Below, piece after piece: positions 36,801 through 45,758 of a DNA stretch of 64,000 nucleotides. How positions within the stretch are numbered: position 1 is the stretch's first letter; each line of letters opens with the position of its first letter. The notes beneath the pieces are model-generated. The model was not told where the DNA came from. It made no database searches and saw only the letters and a program-made list of their open reading frames with translations. Both the position numbers and the translations under genes were made by a program. Origin of the DNA: Muribaculaceae bacterium (GTDB taxonomy: Bacteria > Bacteroidota > Bacteroidia > Bacteroidales > Muribaculaceae). The stretch is taken from positions 43,428 through 107,427 of the forward strand of contig VSPM01000002.1 in assembly GCA_009775365.1 (NCBI GenBank). The letters run 5' to 3'.

Positions 36801-37515
36801 AGTGACCACGTCCGTGTTCTGCAACCTTACTGCCGAAGACATCGAGAAATCAACTTCAGACATAGCCTCTCACATCGACGCCTGCGACATTCTCGCATTC
36901 TCCGGAGGCTTCTCCGAAGGCGACGAGCCCGACGGCAGCGGCAAGTTTATTGCCAGCGTGATTATGAACGAAAAGGTGAAAGCCGCCATTGAGCGCCTGC
37001 GTCAGCGCGGAGGCCTTATTCTCGGCATCTGCAACGGCTTCCAGGCTCTTGTGAAATCCGGTCTTTTGCCATTCGGAAAAATCGGCGAGCTGACTCCCGA
37101 TTCTCCCACATTGTTCCACAACGACATCAACCGTCACATATCACAGATTGTTAGCACTCGTGTAGGCTCTGTTGCCTCTCCTTGGCTTGAAGGATTCACC
37201 CTTGGAGAACTTCACTCCGTGGCGGCCTCTCACGGCGAAGGGAAATTTGTGGCCGGAGCCGAGCTTGCGGCACAGCTTCGCAAGAACGGGCAGATTGCCT
37301 TCCAATATGCCGATGCCGAGGGGAATGCCACCATGGACTCCCCGGCCAACCCCAATGGCTCCACTGAGGCCATCGAAGGCATCATATCGCCCGACGGCCT
37401 GATTCTCGGCAAGATGGCTCACTCCGAGCGCTATGCAGACGGGCTTATGAAAAACATTGCGGGCAACAAGAGTCAGAACCTCTTCGCCAATGCAGTGGCT
37501 TACTTCAGAAAATAA
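33811..37515 (+). CDS. purL: Phosphoribosylformylglycinamidine synthase, single-chain form
   Basis: This large PurL converts FGAR to FGAM with ATP and glutamine. The 1234 residues contain an N-terminal PurS-like domain, a linker, two tandem AIRS-type synthetase halves (SDHCRHTTF near residue 216, ETHNHP near 316, and a second half from about 650), and a C-terminal glutaminase with nucleophile C1074 in LGICNGFQ. Because all modules are fused, no separate purS or purQ is needed. It follows purE by 52 bp and precedes purM, with a 12-bp intercistronic hairpin in between. Confidence 0.95.
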   Translation: MTPYRIFVEKREPYRVEAESLRNELNSNLGLNISDLRMLCVYDLFGFSAELVEKSSYKVFGEPATDTVAKEADFEGRPYLAIESLPGQFDQRAAAAEECVKLIQPDADIEIRSAKLLIFDCSVGAEEMKKIEHYCINAVESRKKDLSVLAAPERAAAKPVDVLDGFRAITAEQAPAWCKEKGLAMNGDDLMEVVKYFTAEGRDPNETELRILDTYWSDHCRHTTFTTELTDIKVDDSFASADLEESLRQWMEIRKELGRENKPLCLMDLATIGARYLRKTGMLDDLEQSEENNACSIYVDVDVDGETERWLLQFKNETHNHPTEIEPFGGASTCLGGAIRDPLSGRSYVYQAMRVTGAGDIYKPVSETMEGKLPQRVISLRAAAGYSSYGNQIGLATTHVREIYHPDYVAKRLEVGAVVGAVKASDVRRESPAECDVVLMFGGRTGRDGIGGATGSSKEHTTSSLEECGSEVQKGNAPEERKIARLFRRPEVTRLIKKSNDFGAGGVSVAIGELTDGLDIYLDRVPTKYSGLNTTEIAISESQERMSVVVEAKDMDEFMRYCHEENLEVTHVADVTSTGRMRMFYGDKIAADLSREFIDSAGARHFAEATIGTIEPRDPFAHEVKGSSLKEKFLNLLANDNVTSQKGLIEHFDSSIGKSTVLMPFGGKTQGTEAQVSVQKLPVGNHHTDTASMMAFGFNPCLTSWSPYHGAAYSVVEAVSKAVAAGADYERLRFSYQEYFERMHSRHSWGKPLAALLGTLRMQTELGLASIGGKDSMSGTFANISVPPTLIAFGVAPVDSKIVISPEFKTPGNYLYIVRHTPLPSLMPDTEALKRNYMMLHRLISEGTVVSGYALGFGGLTEALAKMSFGNRIGAEVRVKDSDLFNYGNGSILVESKEILELPDFELIGETTGNEHLKVNDAAISIDEAFEANRKHFTAVYPDRTSVCGKVENAVSGENTTKYQGERKEHPVVYLPVFPGTNCDYDMAASFEREGAKVTTSVFCNLTAEDIEKSTSDIASHIDACDILAFSGGFSEGDEPDGSGKFIASVIMNEKVKAAIERLRQRGGLILGICNGFQALVKSGLLPFGKIGELTPDSPTLFHNDINRHISQIVSTRVGSVASPWLEGFTLGELHSVAASHGEGKFVAGAELAAQLRKNGQIAFQYADAEGNATMDSPANPNGSTEAIEGIISPDGLILGKMAHSERYADGLMKNIAGNKSQNLFANAVAYFRK

Positions 37516-37523
37516 CTATTCTC

Positions 37524-37562
37524 CCTATAGGGCTTGTAAGTTTCTCTTAGAAGCCCTATAGG
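37524..37562 (+). repeat. Intercistronic hairpin between purL and purM
   Basis: A perfect 12-bp inverted repeat (CCTATAGGGCTT at 37524-37535 with 37551-37562) surrounds a 15-nt loop, 8 nt after the purL stop. No T-run follows. It may moderate readthrough or protect the upstream mRNA. Confidence 0.65.
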
Positions 37563-37625
37563 TCTTATTAGTTATATAAGTCTCATAGATATTATTTTAC
37601 TGAAAACAATTAAAACAACTATATA

Positions 37626-38651
37626 ATGGCAAAAAGTTATGAAGCATCTGGAGTGAATCTTGAAGCCGGCTACGAAGTGGTGAGCCGCATCAAGAAGCAC
37701 GTGGCCTCTACTAACCGCACCGGATGCATGGGCAACATCGGAGCATTCGGAGGAATGTTCGACCTCGGTTCGCTCAACTATAAGCATCCGATTCTGGTGA
37801 GCGGCACCGACGGTGTGGGCACTAAGCTCAAAATTGCTTTCGCTCTCGACAAACACGACACTATAGGCATCGATGCCGTGGCCATGTGTGTGAACGATGT
37901 TCTCGCCCAGGGCGCGGAGCCCCTTATTTTCCTTGACTATGTGGCCGTAGGCAAAAACCGTCCTGCTGTGGTAGAGGCCATCGTGGCCGGCGTTGCCGAA
38001 GGCTGCCGCCAGGCGGGATGCGCCCTTGTGGGCGGTGAAACCGCAGAAATGCCCGGCATGTATGCTGAAGAAGACTACGACATTGCCGGATTCACAGTAG
38101 GAGCCGTTGAAAAAGAGAATCTTATCGATTGCTCGAAAGTGAAGCCGGGCGATGTGCTCGTAGGCATAGCATCTTCAGGTGTGCATTCCAACGGATTCAG
38201 CCTTGTGCGCAAAATCGTGGCCGACAACAAACTCGACCTCAACGGCAAATATGAAGAGACCGGCGACCGCACACTCGGAGAAATGCTCCTCACTCCTACA
38301 AGAATATATGTGAAGCAAGTCCACAATGTGCTTAAAGAAGTGGATGTGCATGGAATCGCCCACATCACCGGCGGCGGTTTCGACGAAAATATCCCACGCA
38401 TTCTCGGCGAAGGCCAGGGTGTGGAAGTGACCGAAGGCAGCTGGGAGATTCTTCCGGTGTTCCGTCTTTTGGAGAAATATGGCAAAGTGCCTCATCGCGA
38501 GATGTTCAACATCTTCAACATGGGCATAGGAATGGTGCTGGCCGTGAATGAGGCAGACGCTCCCAAAGTGGTCGACATCCTTTCAAAAGCCGGAGAAAAG
38601 GCATCTGTAATAGGAAAAGTGGTTGAAGGAAACGGCGTGACCATAAAATGA
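37626..38651 (+). CDS. purM: Phosphoribosylformylglycinamidine cyclo-ligase
   Basis: PurM closes FGAM to aminoimidazole ribonucleotide with ATP. The 341 residues contain the AIRS family motifs [25 protein letters not shown] and GGETAEMPG, and a C-terminal [13 protein letters not shown]. It sits in pathway order after purL, and its stop overlaps the purN start by 4 nt (ATGA). Confidence 0.95.
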   Translation: MAKSYEASGVNLEAGYEVVSRIKKHVASTNRTGCMGNIGAFGGMFDLGSLNYKHPILVSGTDGVGTKLKIAFALDKHDTIGIDAVAMCVNDVLAQGAEPLIFLDYVAVGKNRPAVVEAIVAGVAEGCRQAGCALVGGETAEMPGMYAEEDYDIAGFTVGAVEKENLIDCSKVKPGDVLVGIASSGVHSNGFSLVRKIVADNKLDLNGKYEETGDRTLGEMLLTPTRIYVKQVHNVLKEVDVHGIAHITGGGFDENIPRILGEGQGVEVTEGSWEILPVFRLLEKYGKVPHREMFNIFNMGIGMVLAVNEADAPKVVDILSKAGEKASVIGKVVEGNGVTIK

Positions 38652-39217
38652 AAAAAAAGTTAGCGATATTTGCAAGTGGCAACGGCTCCAACTTTGAAGC
38701 TCTCGCCCAGGCTTGCGCCGACGGCATAATAGATGCGGAGGTGGCCCTGTGTGTCACCGACAAACCTGGCGCCTATGTCACCGAACGGGCAAGGAAGTTC
38801 AATGTGCCGGTGGTTGAATTCCGGCCAAAGGACTTCGCATCTAAAAGGGATTTTGAAACCATGCTGGCCAATCAACTCAAAGAGTGCGGCATCGACCTCA
38901 TCTGCCTTGCAGGCTATATGAGAATCATCGGAGATGTGCTTCTTGAGGAGTTTGGAGGCAGGATTGTAAACATTCATCCCTCGCTTCTTCCTGCTTTCAG
39001 AGGAGTGGATGCAATCGGCCAGGCCATGGACTATGGCGTGAAAATCTACGGAGTGACCATTCACTATGTAGATGCCACACTCGACGGAGGCCGCATAATA
39101 GCCCAGGCCGCCGTGCCTTATGAAGGCAACGACCGCGACGAGCTCGAAAGCATGATTCACCGCCAGGAACATCTGCTCTACCCCGCCACAGTGAGCCGGA
39201 TTCTTTCATCCTTATAG
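38648..39217 (+). CDS. purN: Phosphoribosylglycinamide formyltransferase
   Basis: PurN transfers the formyl group of 10-formyl-tetrahydrofolate to GAR. The 189 residues begin with [12 protein letters not shown] (phosphate loop) and include the catalytic region [13 protein letters not shown] and the [15 protein letters not shown] segment (here [13 protein letters not shown]). It is translationally coupled to purM. Its cofactor can be supplied by folD further along the same operon. Confidence 0.94.
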   Translation: MKKKLAIFASGNGSNFEALAQACADGIIDAEVALCVTDKPGAYVTERARKFNVPVVEFRPKDFASKRDFETMLANQLKECGIDLICLAGYMRIIGDVLLEEFGGRIVNIHPSLLPAFRGVDAIGQAMDYGVKIYGVTIHYVDATLDGGRIIAQAAVPYEGNDRDELESMIHRQEHLLYPATVSRILSSL

Positions 39218-39315
39218 AATCAGGCACATATAACAATAGCGGAAAGCGTTGCCTCAGTTTCAAAATGCAACGGCTACTCTTATAAATCAAAACAACGACA
39301 ATCAACATCTATATA

Positions 39316-40845
39316 ATGAGAGCGTTAATTAGCGTAAGCGACAAAACAGGAGTGGTGGAATTTGCCACCGCCCTCAAAAATCTCGGATGGGAACTGATAG
39401 CCACAGGCGGCACTTTGAAAGTGCTCCGCACTTCAGGGCTTGAGGTTCTCGACATTCAGGATGTCACCGGCTTCCCTGAAATTTGCGAAGGCCGTGTGAA
39501 GACACTTCATCCGAAAGTGCACGGCGGACTCCTCGCTCGCCGCGACAGCGACGACCACATGGCTCAGTTAGCCGAAAACGGCATACAGACCATCGAGCTC
39601 GTTTGTGTGAACCTGTATCCTTTTGAAGCCACCATCGCAAAAGAGGGTGTCACAATGGCCGATGCCGTTGAGAACATCGACATAGGCGGCCCCTCCATGC
39701 TCCGCAGCGCAGCCAAAAACTTCAACGATGTCACCGTGGTGTGCGACCCTTCTGACTATGCAGGCATTATTGAGGAGATTGCAGCAAACGGCAACACCCT
39801 CCGCGAGACACGCCTGAAGCTCTCTGCAAAAGCCTACACCCACACAGCCCTCTACGACAGCCATATCGCAACTTATATGAGAAAGGCCGCCGGGCTTGAT
39901 GAGAAACTTTTCCTTGCTTTCGACGCGATTCAGACTCTCCGCTACGGCGAGAACCCGCATCAGGCTGCCACTTTCTATCGCTCACCCGAAGAGGTGTCTT
40001 ATTCTGTGGCCCACGCCCGTCAGCTCGGCGGAAAGGAACTCAGCTACAACAATATTCAGGACGCCAACGCCGCTCTTAACATCGTTCGCGAGTTTGATGA
40101 GCCATTCTGCGTAGCTCTCAAGCACATGAACCCCTGCGGTGCCGGCATAGGCGAAAACCTTCTTCAGGCGTGGACACGCGCATATGAAGCCGACAAGGTG
40201 AGCATCTACGGCGGAATCGTTGCCATGAACCGTCCTCTCACTGCCGAGGTGGCTGCGCTTATGAAACCCATTTTCCTTGAGATTGTGATGGCCCCCGCTT
40301 TTGAGCCGGAGGCACTTGAGGTGCTTGCGTCAAAGAAAAACCTTCGTCTCCTCGAAGTGAAGATGGACAATGTGAAGGCATGCCAAAAGCAGTATGTGGG
40401 CGTCAACGGAGGTCTGCTCGTGCAGGATGCCGACATCGAATGCAAGGATATCACTCCCGACATGTGTGTCACTGAGCGCAAACCGACTGAAAAGGAACTC
40501 AGCGAGCTCGACTTCGGATGGAAGATTGTGAAGCATGTGAAGAGCAACGCCATCGTGGTGGTGAAAGACGGAGCGACAGCCGGTGTAGGCGCCGGACAGA
40601 TGAATCGTGTAGGCTCTGCCGAAATCGCACTTGAAGAGGCAAAGGCCGCCGGCATAACAGAAGGGCTTGTGCTCGCATCCGACGGGTTCCTGCCGTTTGG
40701 CGACACTGTGGAACTCGCCTCCAAATATGGAGTGACTGCCATTGTGCAGCCCGGCGGAAGCATTCGCGACGAAGACTCTATAAAAGTGGCCAACGAGAAA
40801 GGGATCACAATGCTTTTCACCGGAATGCGCCATTTCAAACATTAA
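39316..40845 (+). CDS. purH: AICAR transformylase/IMP cyclohydrolase
   Basis: This bifunctional enzyme carries out the last two steps to IMP. An N-terminal MGS-like cyclohydrolase domain (ISVSDKTGVVEFA, GRVKTLHPKVHGG) is followed by an AICARFT domain with RYGENPHQAA, KHMNPCG and the late DGFLPFGDTVE element. The 509 residues match the family. The last base of the TAA stop is the first base of the purD ATG. Confidence 0.95.
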   Translation: MRALISVSDKTGVVEFATALKNLGWELIATGGTLKVLRTSGLEVLDIQDVTGFPEICEGRVKTLHPKVHGGLLARRDSDDHMAQLAENGIQTIELVCVNLYPFEATIAKEGVTMADAVENIDIGGPSMLRSAAKNFNDVTVVCDPSDYAGIIEEIAANGNTLRETRLKLSAKAYTHTALYDSHIATYMRKAAGLDEKLFLAFDAIQTLRYGENPHQAATFYRSPEEVSYSVAHARQLGGKELSYNNIQDANAALNIVREFDEPFCVALKHMNPCGAGIGENLLQAWTRAYEADKVSIYGGIVAMNRPLTAEVAALMKPIFLEIVMAPAFEPEALEVLASKKNLRLLEVKMDNVKACQKQYVGVNGGLLVQDADIECKDITPDMCVTERKPTEKELSELDFGWKIVKHVKSNAIVVVKDGATAGVGAGQMNRVGSAEIALEEAKAAGITEGLVLASDGFLPFGDTVELASKYGVTAIVQPGGSIRDEDSIKVANEKGITMLFTGMRHFKH

Positions 40846-42098
40846 TGACGATGAATAAGAAAGTTCTCGTGGTTGGCGGCGGCGGACGCTGCCACGCCAT
40901 AGTGAAAGCGCTGAAACGCTCTCCGAGAGTAGACAAAATATACTGCGCCCCGGGCAATGCCGGAATCGCAGAAGATGCAGAATGCGTGGCAATCGGTGTG
41001 GAAGATGTCGATGCAATCGTCAACTTCGTTAGAAGCAACGGCATAGACATGACCGTGGTTGGCCCTGAGGCGGCTCTTGCAGCCGGGCTGGTCAATGCAC
41101 TCGAAGCCGAGGGACTGAAGGCATTCGGCCCCACAAAAGAGGCGGCACGCATAGAGAGCAGCAAGGAATTTGCAAAGCAGATTATGGCCAAATATAATGT
41201 GCCTACCGCTGCATATGAAGCATTCGACGATTTCGACAAAGCCCTGGAGTATGTCAAGAGCCGTCCGCTGCCCGCCGTTATCAAATATGACGGACTTGCA
41301 GCCGGCAAAGGCGTGGTCGTGGCCATGACCTATGAAGAGGCCGAGGCCGCTCTTCGCGATATGCTTCTCGACGAAAGTTTCGGCAAGGGACGTGTGGTGG
41401 TTGAAGACTTCCTCGACGGCCCGGAATTCTCTTTCATGTGTGTTGTGTCGGGCAACAAGGTGTATCCTCTTGCAATGGCACAGGACCACAAACGCGCCTA
41501 CGACGGCGACAAAGGCCCTAACACCGGCGGCATGGGTGCATACTCTCCGGTGCCTTTCGTCACTGACGAAATCAGAGAGACAGCTCTCAAAGAAATTATA
41601 CAGCGAGCTGCCGACGGACTGGCTGCTGAAGGTGTGCCTTTCAAGGGCGTGCTCTACGGAGGGCTGATTCTCACAAAAGAGGGGCCCGAGGTTATTGAGT
41701 TTAACGCCCGTTTCGGCGACCCGGAGACAGAAGTGGTTCTTCCTCGACTGGAAAGCGATTTCTACGACCTCATTGAGGCTGCCGTGGAAGGACGCGATTG
41801 CGAAACCCGCTGGAGCGACGATGCCTATCTTGGCGTTGTGCTTGCCTCGGAAGGGTATCCGGGCTCATACAAAAAAGGTGTGGAAATCAAGGGCCTTGAC
41901 AAAGTGAACGCCGAGGTCTACCACATGGGCACCAAGCGCGACGGACAAAAGATTCTCACTGCCGGAGGCAGAGTGCTGATGGTGGTGGGGAAAGGGAAAA
42001 ACCTGGAAGAAGCAAATGCGGCTGCCAAAGCTGAGATTGAAAAGATTGAATGCCCCTCTCTTTTCCATCGCACAGACATCGGCAAAGCATCGCTTTGA
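40845..42098 (+). CDS. purD: Phosphoribosylamine-glycine ligase
   Basis: PurD couples phosphoribosylamine and glycine to GAR. The 417 residues form an ATP-grasp protein with YDGLAAGKGVVV, MAQDHKRAYDGDKGPNTGGMGAYSPVP and EFNARFGDPETE, all diagnostic. ATG 40845 overlaps the purH stop; a second in-frame ATG at 40851 (MNKKVLV) is equally likely. One deviation: the N-terminal glycine loop reads GGGGRCHA instead of the usual GGGREHA, with a cysteine replacing a strongly conserved glutamate. The rest of the site looks intact, so I still expect an active enzyme. Confidence 0.94.
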   Translation: MTMNKKVLVVGGGGRCHAIVKALKRSPRVDKIYCAPGNAGIAEDAECVAIGVEDVDAIVNFVRSNGIDMTVVGPEAALAAGLVNALEAEGLKAFGPTKEAARIESSKEFAKQIMAKYNVPTAAYEAFDDFDKALEYVKSRPLPAVIKYDGLAAGKGVVVAMTYEEAEAALRDMLLDESFGKGRVVVEDFLDGPEFSFMCVVSGNKVYPLAMAQDHKRAYDGDKGPNTGGMGAYSPVPFVTDEIRETALKEIIQRAADGLAAEGVPFKGVLYGGLILTKEGPEVIEFNARFGDPETEVVLPRLESDFYDLIEAAVEGRDCETRWSDDAYLGVVLASEGYPGSYKKGVEIKGLDKVNAEVYHMGTKRDGQKILTAGGRVLMVVGKGKNLEEANAAAKAEIEKIECPSLFHRTDIGKASL

Positions 42099-42164
42099 CC
42101 CTTCCGCTCTCTTTATTCCCCTAAAAACTGTAACTCTCCCCTAAAACACTAAACATTCTCGACA

Positions 42165-43022
42165 ATGATTATAAGCGGAACAGAATTAGCAAAAGAAACC
42201 AAACAGGATGTGGCTCGCCGTGTGGCCGAGGCTAAAGAAAAATATGGCCGCGCACCCCATCTCGTAGTGATCCTTGTAGGCGAAGACCCTGCAAGCCAGT
42301 CATATGTAAAAGGGAAAAGTCGCGACGCTGAAGAAGTTGGCTTCAAAAACACCACAATCGTGCGCCCGGCAGAGACCTCCGAAAAAGAGATTCTCGACTT
42401 GATTGCCGAACTTAACGCCGACAATGAGGTAGACGGCATTCTCGTGCAGCTCCCCTTGCCCCGCCACATCAACGAAGACCGCGTGATAGAGGCCATAGCC
42501 AAAGAAAAGGATGTAGACGGGTTCCACCCGGGCAATGTAGCATCGCTCTGGCAGAAACTTTCATGCATACTTCCTTGCACCCCAAAAGGGATTATCAGAT
42601 TTCTTGACAAGGCCGGAGTGGAGATTGAAGGCAAGAAAGCTGTCGTGATAGGAAGAAGCAACATCGTGGGTCTTCCTGCAGCTAAGCTGCTTCTTGACCG
42701 CAATGCCACCGTCACCATTGCCCACAGCCGCACAAAAGACCTTGCAAAAGTGGCCTCTGAAGCCGACATTCTCGTAGTGGCGATCGGCCGTCCCAAATTT
42801 GTGACCGCCGACATGGTTGGCGAAGGCGCAGCCGTGATCGACGTGGGCGTGAACCGCGACCCCGAAACCGGCAAACTCTGCGGAGACGTTGACTTTGAAG
42901 CCTGCAAAGACAAGGCGTCTGTAATCACTCCTGTTCCCGGAGGCGTAGGGCCCATGACCCGTGCATGCCTGATGGAAAACACCCTTGAGTGTTTCCTTCG
43001 CAAAATGGGCGAGATTTGTTAA
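42165..43022 (+). CDS. folD: Bifunctional methylenetetrahydrofolate dehydrogenase/cyclohydrolase
   Basis: FolD oxidises 5,10-methylene-THF and hydrolyses the product to 10-formyl-THF, the one-carbon donor for PurN and PurH. The 285 residues show VGEDPASQSYVKGK (catalytic Tyr/Lys), LPRHINEDRV, the VVIGRSNIVGLP nucleotide-binding motif and the C-terminal TPVPGGVGPMT. Its place between purD and purB makes the operon self-sufficient for formyl donor. Confidence 0.95.
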   Translation: MIISGTELAKETKQDVARRVAEAKEKYGRAPHLVVILVGEDPASQSYVKGKSRDAEEVGFKNTTIVRPAETSEKEILDLIAELNADNEVDGILVQLPLPRHINEDRVIEAIAKEKDVDGFHPGNVASLWQKLSCILPCTPKGIIRFLDKAGVEIEGKKAVVIGRSNIVGLPAAKLLLDRNATVTIAHSRTKDLAKVASEADILVVAIGRPKFVTADMVGEGAAVIDVGVNRDPETGKLCGDVDFEACKDKASVITPVPGGVGPMTRACLMENTLECFLRKMGEIC

Positions 43023-43036
43023 TCTGTCAGAAATTA

Positions 43037-43091
43037 GTCGCCTATGCCGAAAGGCGTAGGTCTGAAGAAATTCCCTTGCGGCATAGGCGAC
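43037..43091 (+). repeat. Intercistronic hairpin between folD and purB
   Basis: GTCGCCTATGCCG (43037-43049) is perfectly complementary to 43079-43091, a 13-bp stem with a 29-nt loop. It starts 15 nt after the folD stop. It shares the TCGCCTAT core with the terminator after guaA. Confidence 0.6.
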
Positions 43092-43113
43092 TCAAAAATT
43101 CAAAACTAAAAAG

Positions 43114-44412
43114 ATGATCGAAAGATACGGAAGAGAGGTAATGCGCGAGGTATGGACTGAAGAAAACAAGTTCCGCGCTTATCTCAAGGTCGAACTCCTC
43201 GCCGCAGAAGCCTGGCGAGAACTGGGCGTCGTGCCCGCCGAAGACGTTGAGAAGCTCAACGCTAAAGCCACATTCAATATCGACCGCATAAAAGAGATAG
43301 AGCTTCAGACACGCCACGACATCGTGGCTTTCACCCGCACCGTGAGCGAGTCGCTTGGCGACGAACGCAAATGGGTGCATTATGGCCTCACATCCACCGA
43401 TGTGGTCGACACTGCCAACGGCTACCTTTTCAAGCAGGCAGACGAGATTCTTCTCAAAGACCTTGAGGAGTTTATCGAGATGCTAAAAAAACAGGCCATC
43501 CGCTTCAAGAAGCTTCCGTGCATAGGCCGCACTCACGGCATTCATGCCGACATAACTTCTTTCGGGCTTAAATGGGTGCTGTGGCTTGCTGAAATGCGCC
43601 GCAACCTCGAACGTTTCAAAGCCGCTGCGCGTGGTGTTGAGGTAGGCAAAATCAGCGGCGCCGTGGGCAACTTCGCAAACATCCCTCCGTTTGTGCAGGA
43701 TTATGTGTGCGACAAGCTCGGAATCGACAGCTCCGACATAAGCACCCAGGTGATTCAGCGCGACCGCCACGCTTATTACATGGCCACTCTCGCGGTGATT
43801 GGCTCAAGCCTTGAGCAGATGGCCCTTGAAGTGAGAAACCTGCAGCGCACAGAGGTGCATGAGGTGGAAGAAGCATTCGGCAAGGGCCAGAAGGGTTCTT
43901 CAGCAATGCCCCACAAGCGCAATCCGGTGAGCAGCGAAAACATCTGCGGATGTGCCCGCGTGCTGAGAGGATATATGGCGACAGCTTACGAAAACGTTGC
44001 CCTCTGGCATGAGCGCGACATCTCTCACTCTGCCACAGAGCGCATCATAATGCCCGACGCCACAATCCTTCTCGACTATATGCTCAACCGCATGAAGGGC
44101 ATTCTTGAGAATATCGTGGTGTTTGAAGACCAGATGATGGCAAATATTTATCGCACCAACGGAGTGATATTCGCGCAGCGCGTAATGAACGCCCTTATCG
44201 ACAAAGGATTCGTGCGTGAAAAAGCTTACGACACTGTGCAGCCTATCGCCATGAAAGCCATGAGCATGGGAGCATCTTATCAAGACCTCCTCAAAGAAGA
44301 CCCCACCGTGATGGGCGCTCTCTCAGAAGAGGAGCTCGACAGCTGCTTCACACTCGATTATTACTTCAAAAATATCGACCACATCTATAAACGTAATAAA
44401 TTAGAAGAATAA
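43114..44412 (+). CDS. purB: Adenylosuccinate lyase
   Basis: PurB cleaves SAICAR to AICAR and adenylosuccinate to AMP, releasing fumarate each time. The 432 residues belong to the fumarase/aspartase superfamily: TSTDVVDTA, GRTHGIHAD, and the signature loop GSSAMPHKRNP with the catalytic serine. The stop and the purA start share one base (TAATG), so both enzymes of AMP synthesis from IMP are translationally coupled. Confidence 0.95.
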   Translation: MIERYGREVMREVWTEENKFRAYLKVELLAAEAWRELGVVPAEDVEKLNAKATFNIDRIKEIELQTRHDIVAFTRTVSESLGDERKWVHYGLTSTDVVDTANGYLFKQADEILLKDLEEFIEMLKKQAIRFKKLPCIGRTHGIHADITSFGLKWVLWLAEMRRNLERFKAAARGVEVGKISGAVGNFANIPPFVQDYVCDKLGIDSSDISTQVIQRDRHAYYMATLAVIGSSLEQMALEVRNLQRTEVHEVEEAFGKGQKGSSAMPHKRNPVSSENICGCARVLRGYMATAYENVALWHERDISHSATERIIMPDATILLDYMLNRMKGILENIVVFEDQMMANIYRTNGVIFAQRVMNALIDKGFVREKAYDTVQPIAMKAMSMGASYQDLLKEDPTVMGALSEEELDSCFTLDYYFKNIDHIYKRNKLEE

Positions 44413-45704
44413 TGTCGGAAAGATTAGTTGTTATCGGCTCTCAGTGGGGCGATGAAGGAAAAGGTAAAATAACCGACTATTTCGCTTGTCGCGCCGACAT
44501 GGTGGTGCGCTATCAGGGCGGAAACAATGCCGGCCACAGCGTGATGTTCAGCGGCCACAAGTATTCTCTTCAGAGCATACCTTCCGGAATCTTCAATCCG
44601 AAGACCGTGAACGTCATGGGCAACGGAATGGTGGTTAACCCTGAATCTGTGCTCGTGGAGCTTCAGAAACTTCACGACCAGGGAATCACAGACTACCAGC
44701 TCTTCATCTCCGACAGAGCCGCCATGGTCATGCCCTGGCACTCTGCCCTCGACGGTGCCTACGAAGGTCTTAAAGGGGGGAAACTCATCGGCACTACAAA
44801 GAAAGGCATAGGCCCGGCCTACAGCGACAAATACAGCCGCGTCGGCCTTCGCATGGGTGACCTTCTTGAGCCGGAATATTTCGCAGAGCGCCTTCAGGCT
44901 GCCATCGAAGAGAAAAACATGGAGCTGAAAATGCTCGGTCTTCCCACCTACGATTTTAAGGAGGTGTACGACCGCTTCATGGAGATTGCCAAAATTCTCG
45001 GGCCTCGCATCGTCGACACGTCCGACCTCATCAACAAGGCTCTCGTGAGCGACAAAAAAATATTGTTTGAGGGCGCACAGGGCATGATGCTATGCATCGA
45101 CCACGGCACATATCCTTTCGTCACCTCTTCCACTCCCTCCTCGGCAAGTGTGCCTGTAGGGGCAGGCATATCTCCTAAATGGATAGACAACGTGGTGGGT
45201 GTGGCCAAAGCATATTGCACCCGCGTGGGCGAAGGCCCGTTCCCCACGGAGCTACACGATGAAATCGCTCATGAAATCCGCGAGCGCGGACATGAATATG
45301 GCACCGTGACCGGACGCCCGAGACGCGTGGGCTGGTTTGATGCAGTCGTGGCTCGCTACACAAGCCGCCTCGCAGGAATCGACAACTGGGCGCTCATGCT
45401 TTTCGACGTGCTTTCCGGCCTCGACAAAGTGAAAATCTGCACTCACTACGAACTCGACGGGAAAATTATCGACACTCCCCCTTCCACAATCTCAAAACTC
45501 GCTCGCTGCAAGCCGGTGTTTATCGAGATGGAGGGCTGGAAAGAAGACATCACCGCAATCAAGACCTTCGACGAGCTTCCTGAAGCAGCCAAGGCATATG
45601 TGCGCAAGATTGAAGAGCTCACAAATGTGCCTGTAGGCGTCATTTCAGTTGGCCCCGACCGCACACAGACAGTAATCATCTCCGAAAAACTGAAGAATTT
45701 CTGA
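44412..45704 (+). CDS. purA: Adenylosuccinate synthetase
   Basis: PurA joins IMP and aspartate with GTP, the first step from IMP to AMP. The 430 residues begin SERLVVIGSQWGDEGKGK, the phosphate-binding loop with the catalytic aspartate, followed by GGNNAGH, GTTKKGIGPAYSDK and the late TGRPRRVGWFD. It directly follows purB. A pair of AATTACTAATTA repeats lies in the 54-bp gap before guaB. Confidence 0.96.
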   Translation: MSERLVVIGSQWGDEGKGKITDYFACRADMVVRYQGGNNAGHSVMFSGHKYSLQSIPSGIFNPKTVNVMGNGMVVNPESVLVELQKLHDQGITDYQLFISDRAAMVMPWHSALDGAYEGLKGGKLIGTTKKGIGPAYSDKYSRVGLRMGDLLEPEYFAERLQAAIEEKNMELKMLGLPTYDFKEVYDRFMEIAKILGPRIVDTSDLINKALVSDKKILFEGAQGMMLCIDHGTYPFVTSSTPSSASVPVGAGISPKWIDNVVGVAKAYCTRVGEGPFPTELHDEIAHEIRERGHEYGTVTGRPRRVGWFDAVVARYTSRLAGIDNWALMLFDVLSGLDKVKICTHYELDGKIIDTPPSTISKLARCKPVFIEMEGWKEDITAIKTFDELPEAAKAYVRKIEELTNVPVGVISVGPDRTQTVIISEKLKNF

Positions 45705-45718
45705 GATTGCTGATACCA

Positions 45719-45751
45719 AATTACTAATTACAAATCTCTAATTACTAATTA
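45719..45751 (+). repeat. AATTACTAATTA direct repeat between purA and guaB
   Basis: A 12-bp sequence occurs at 45719-45730 and 45740-45751 in the 54-bp purA-guaB spacer. It is a short AT-rich intergenic repeat like those in the pyr operon; no function is evident. Confidence 0.6.
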
Positions 45752-45758
45752 AATTAGC

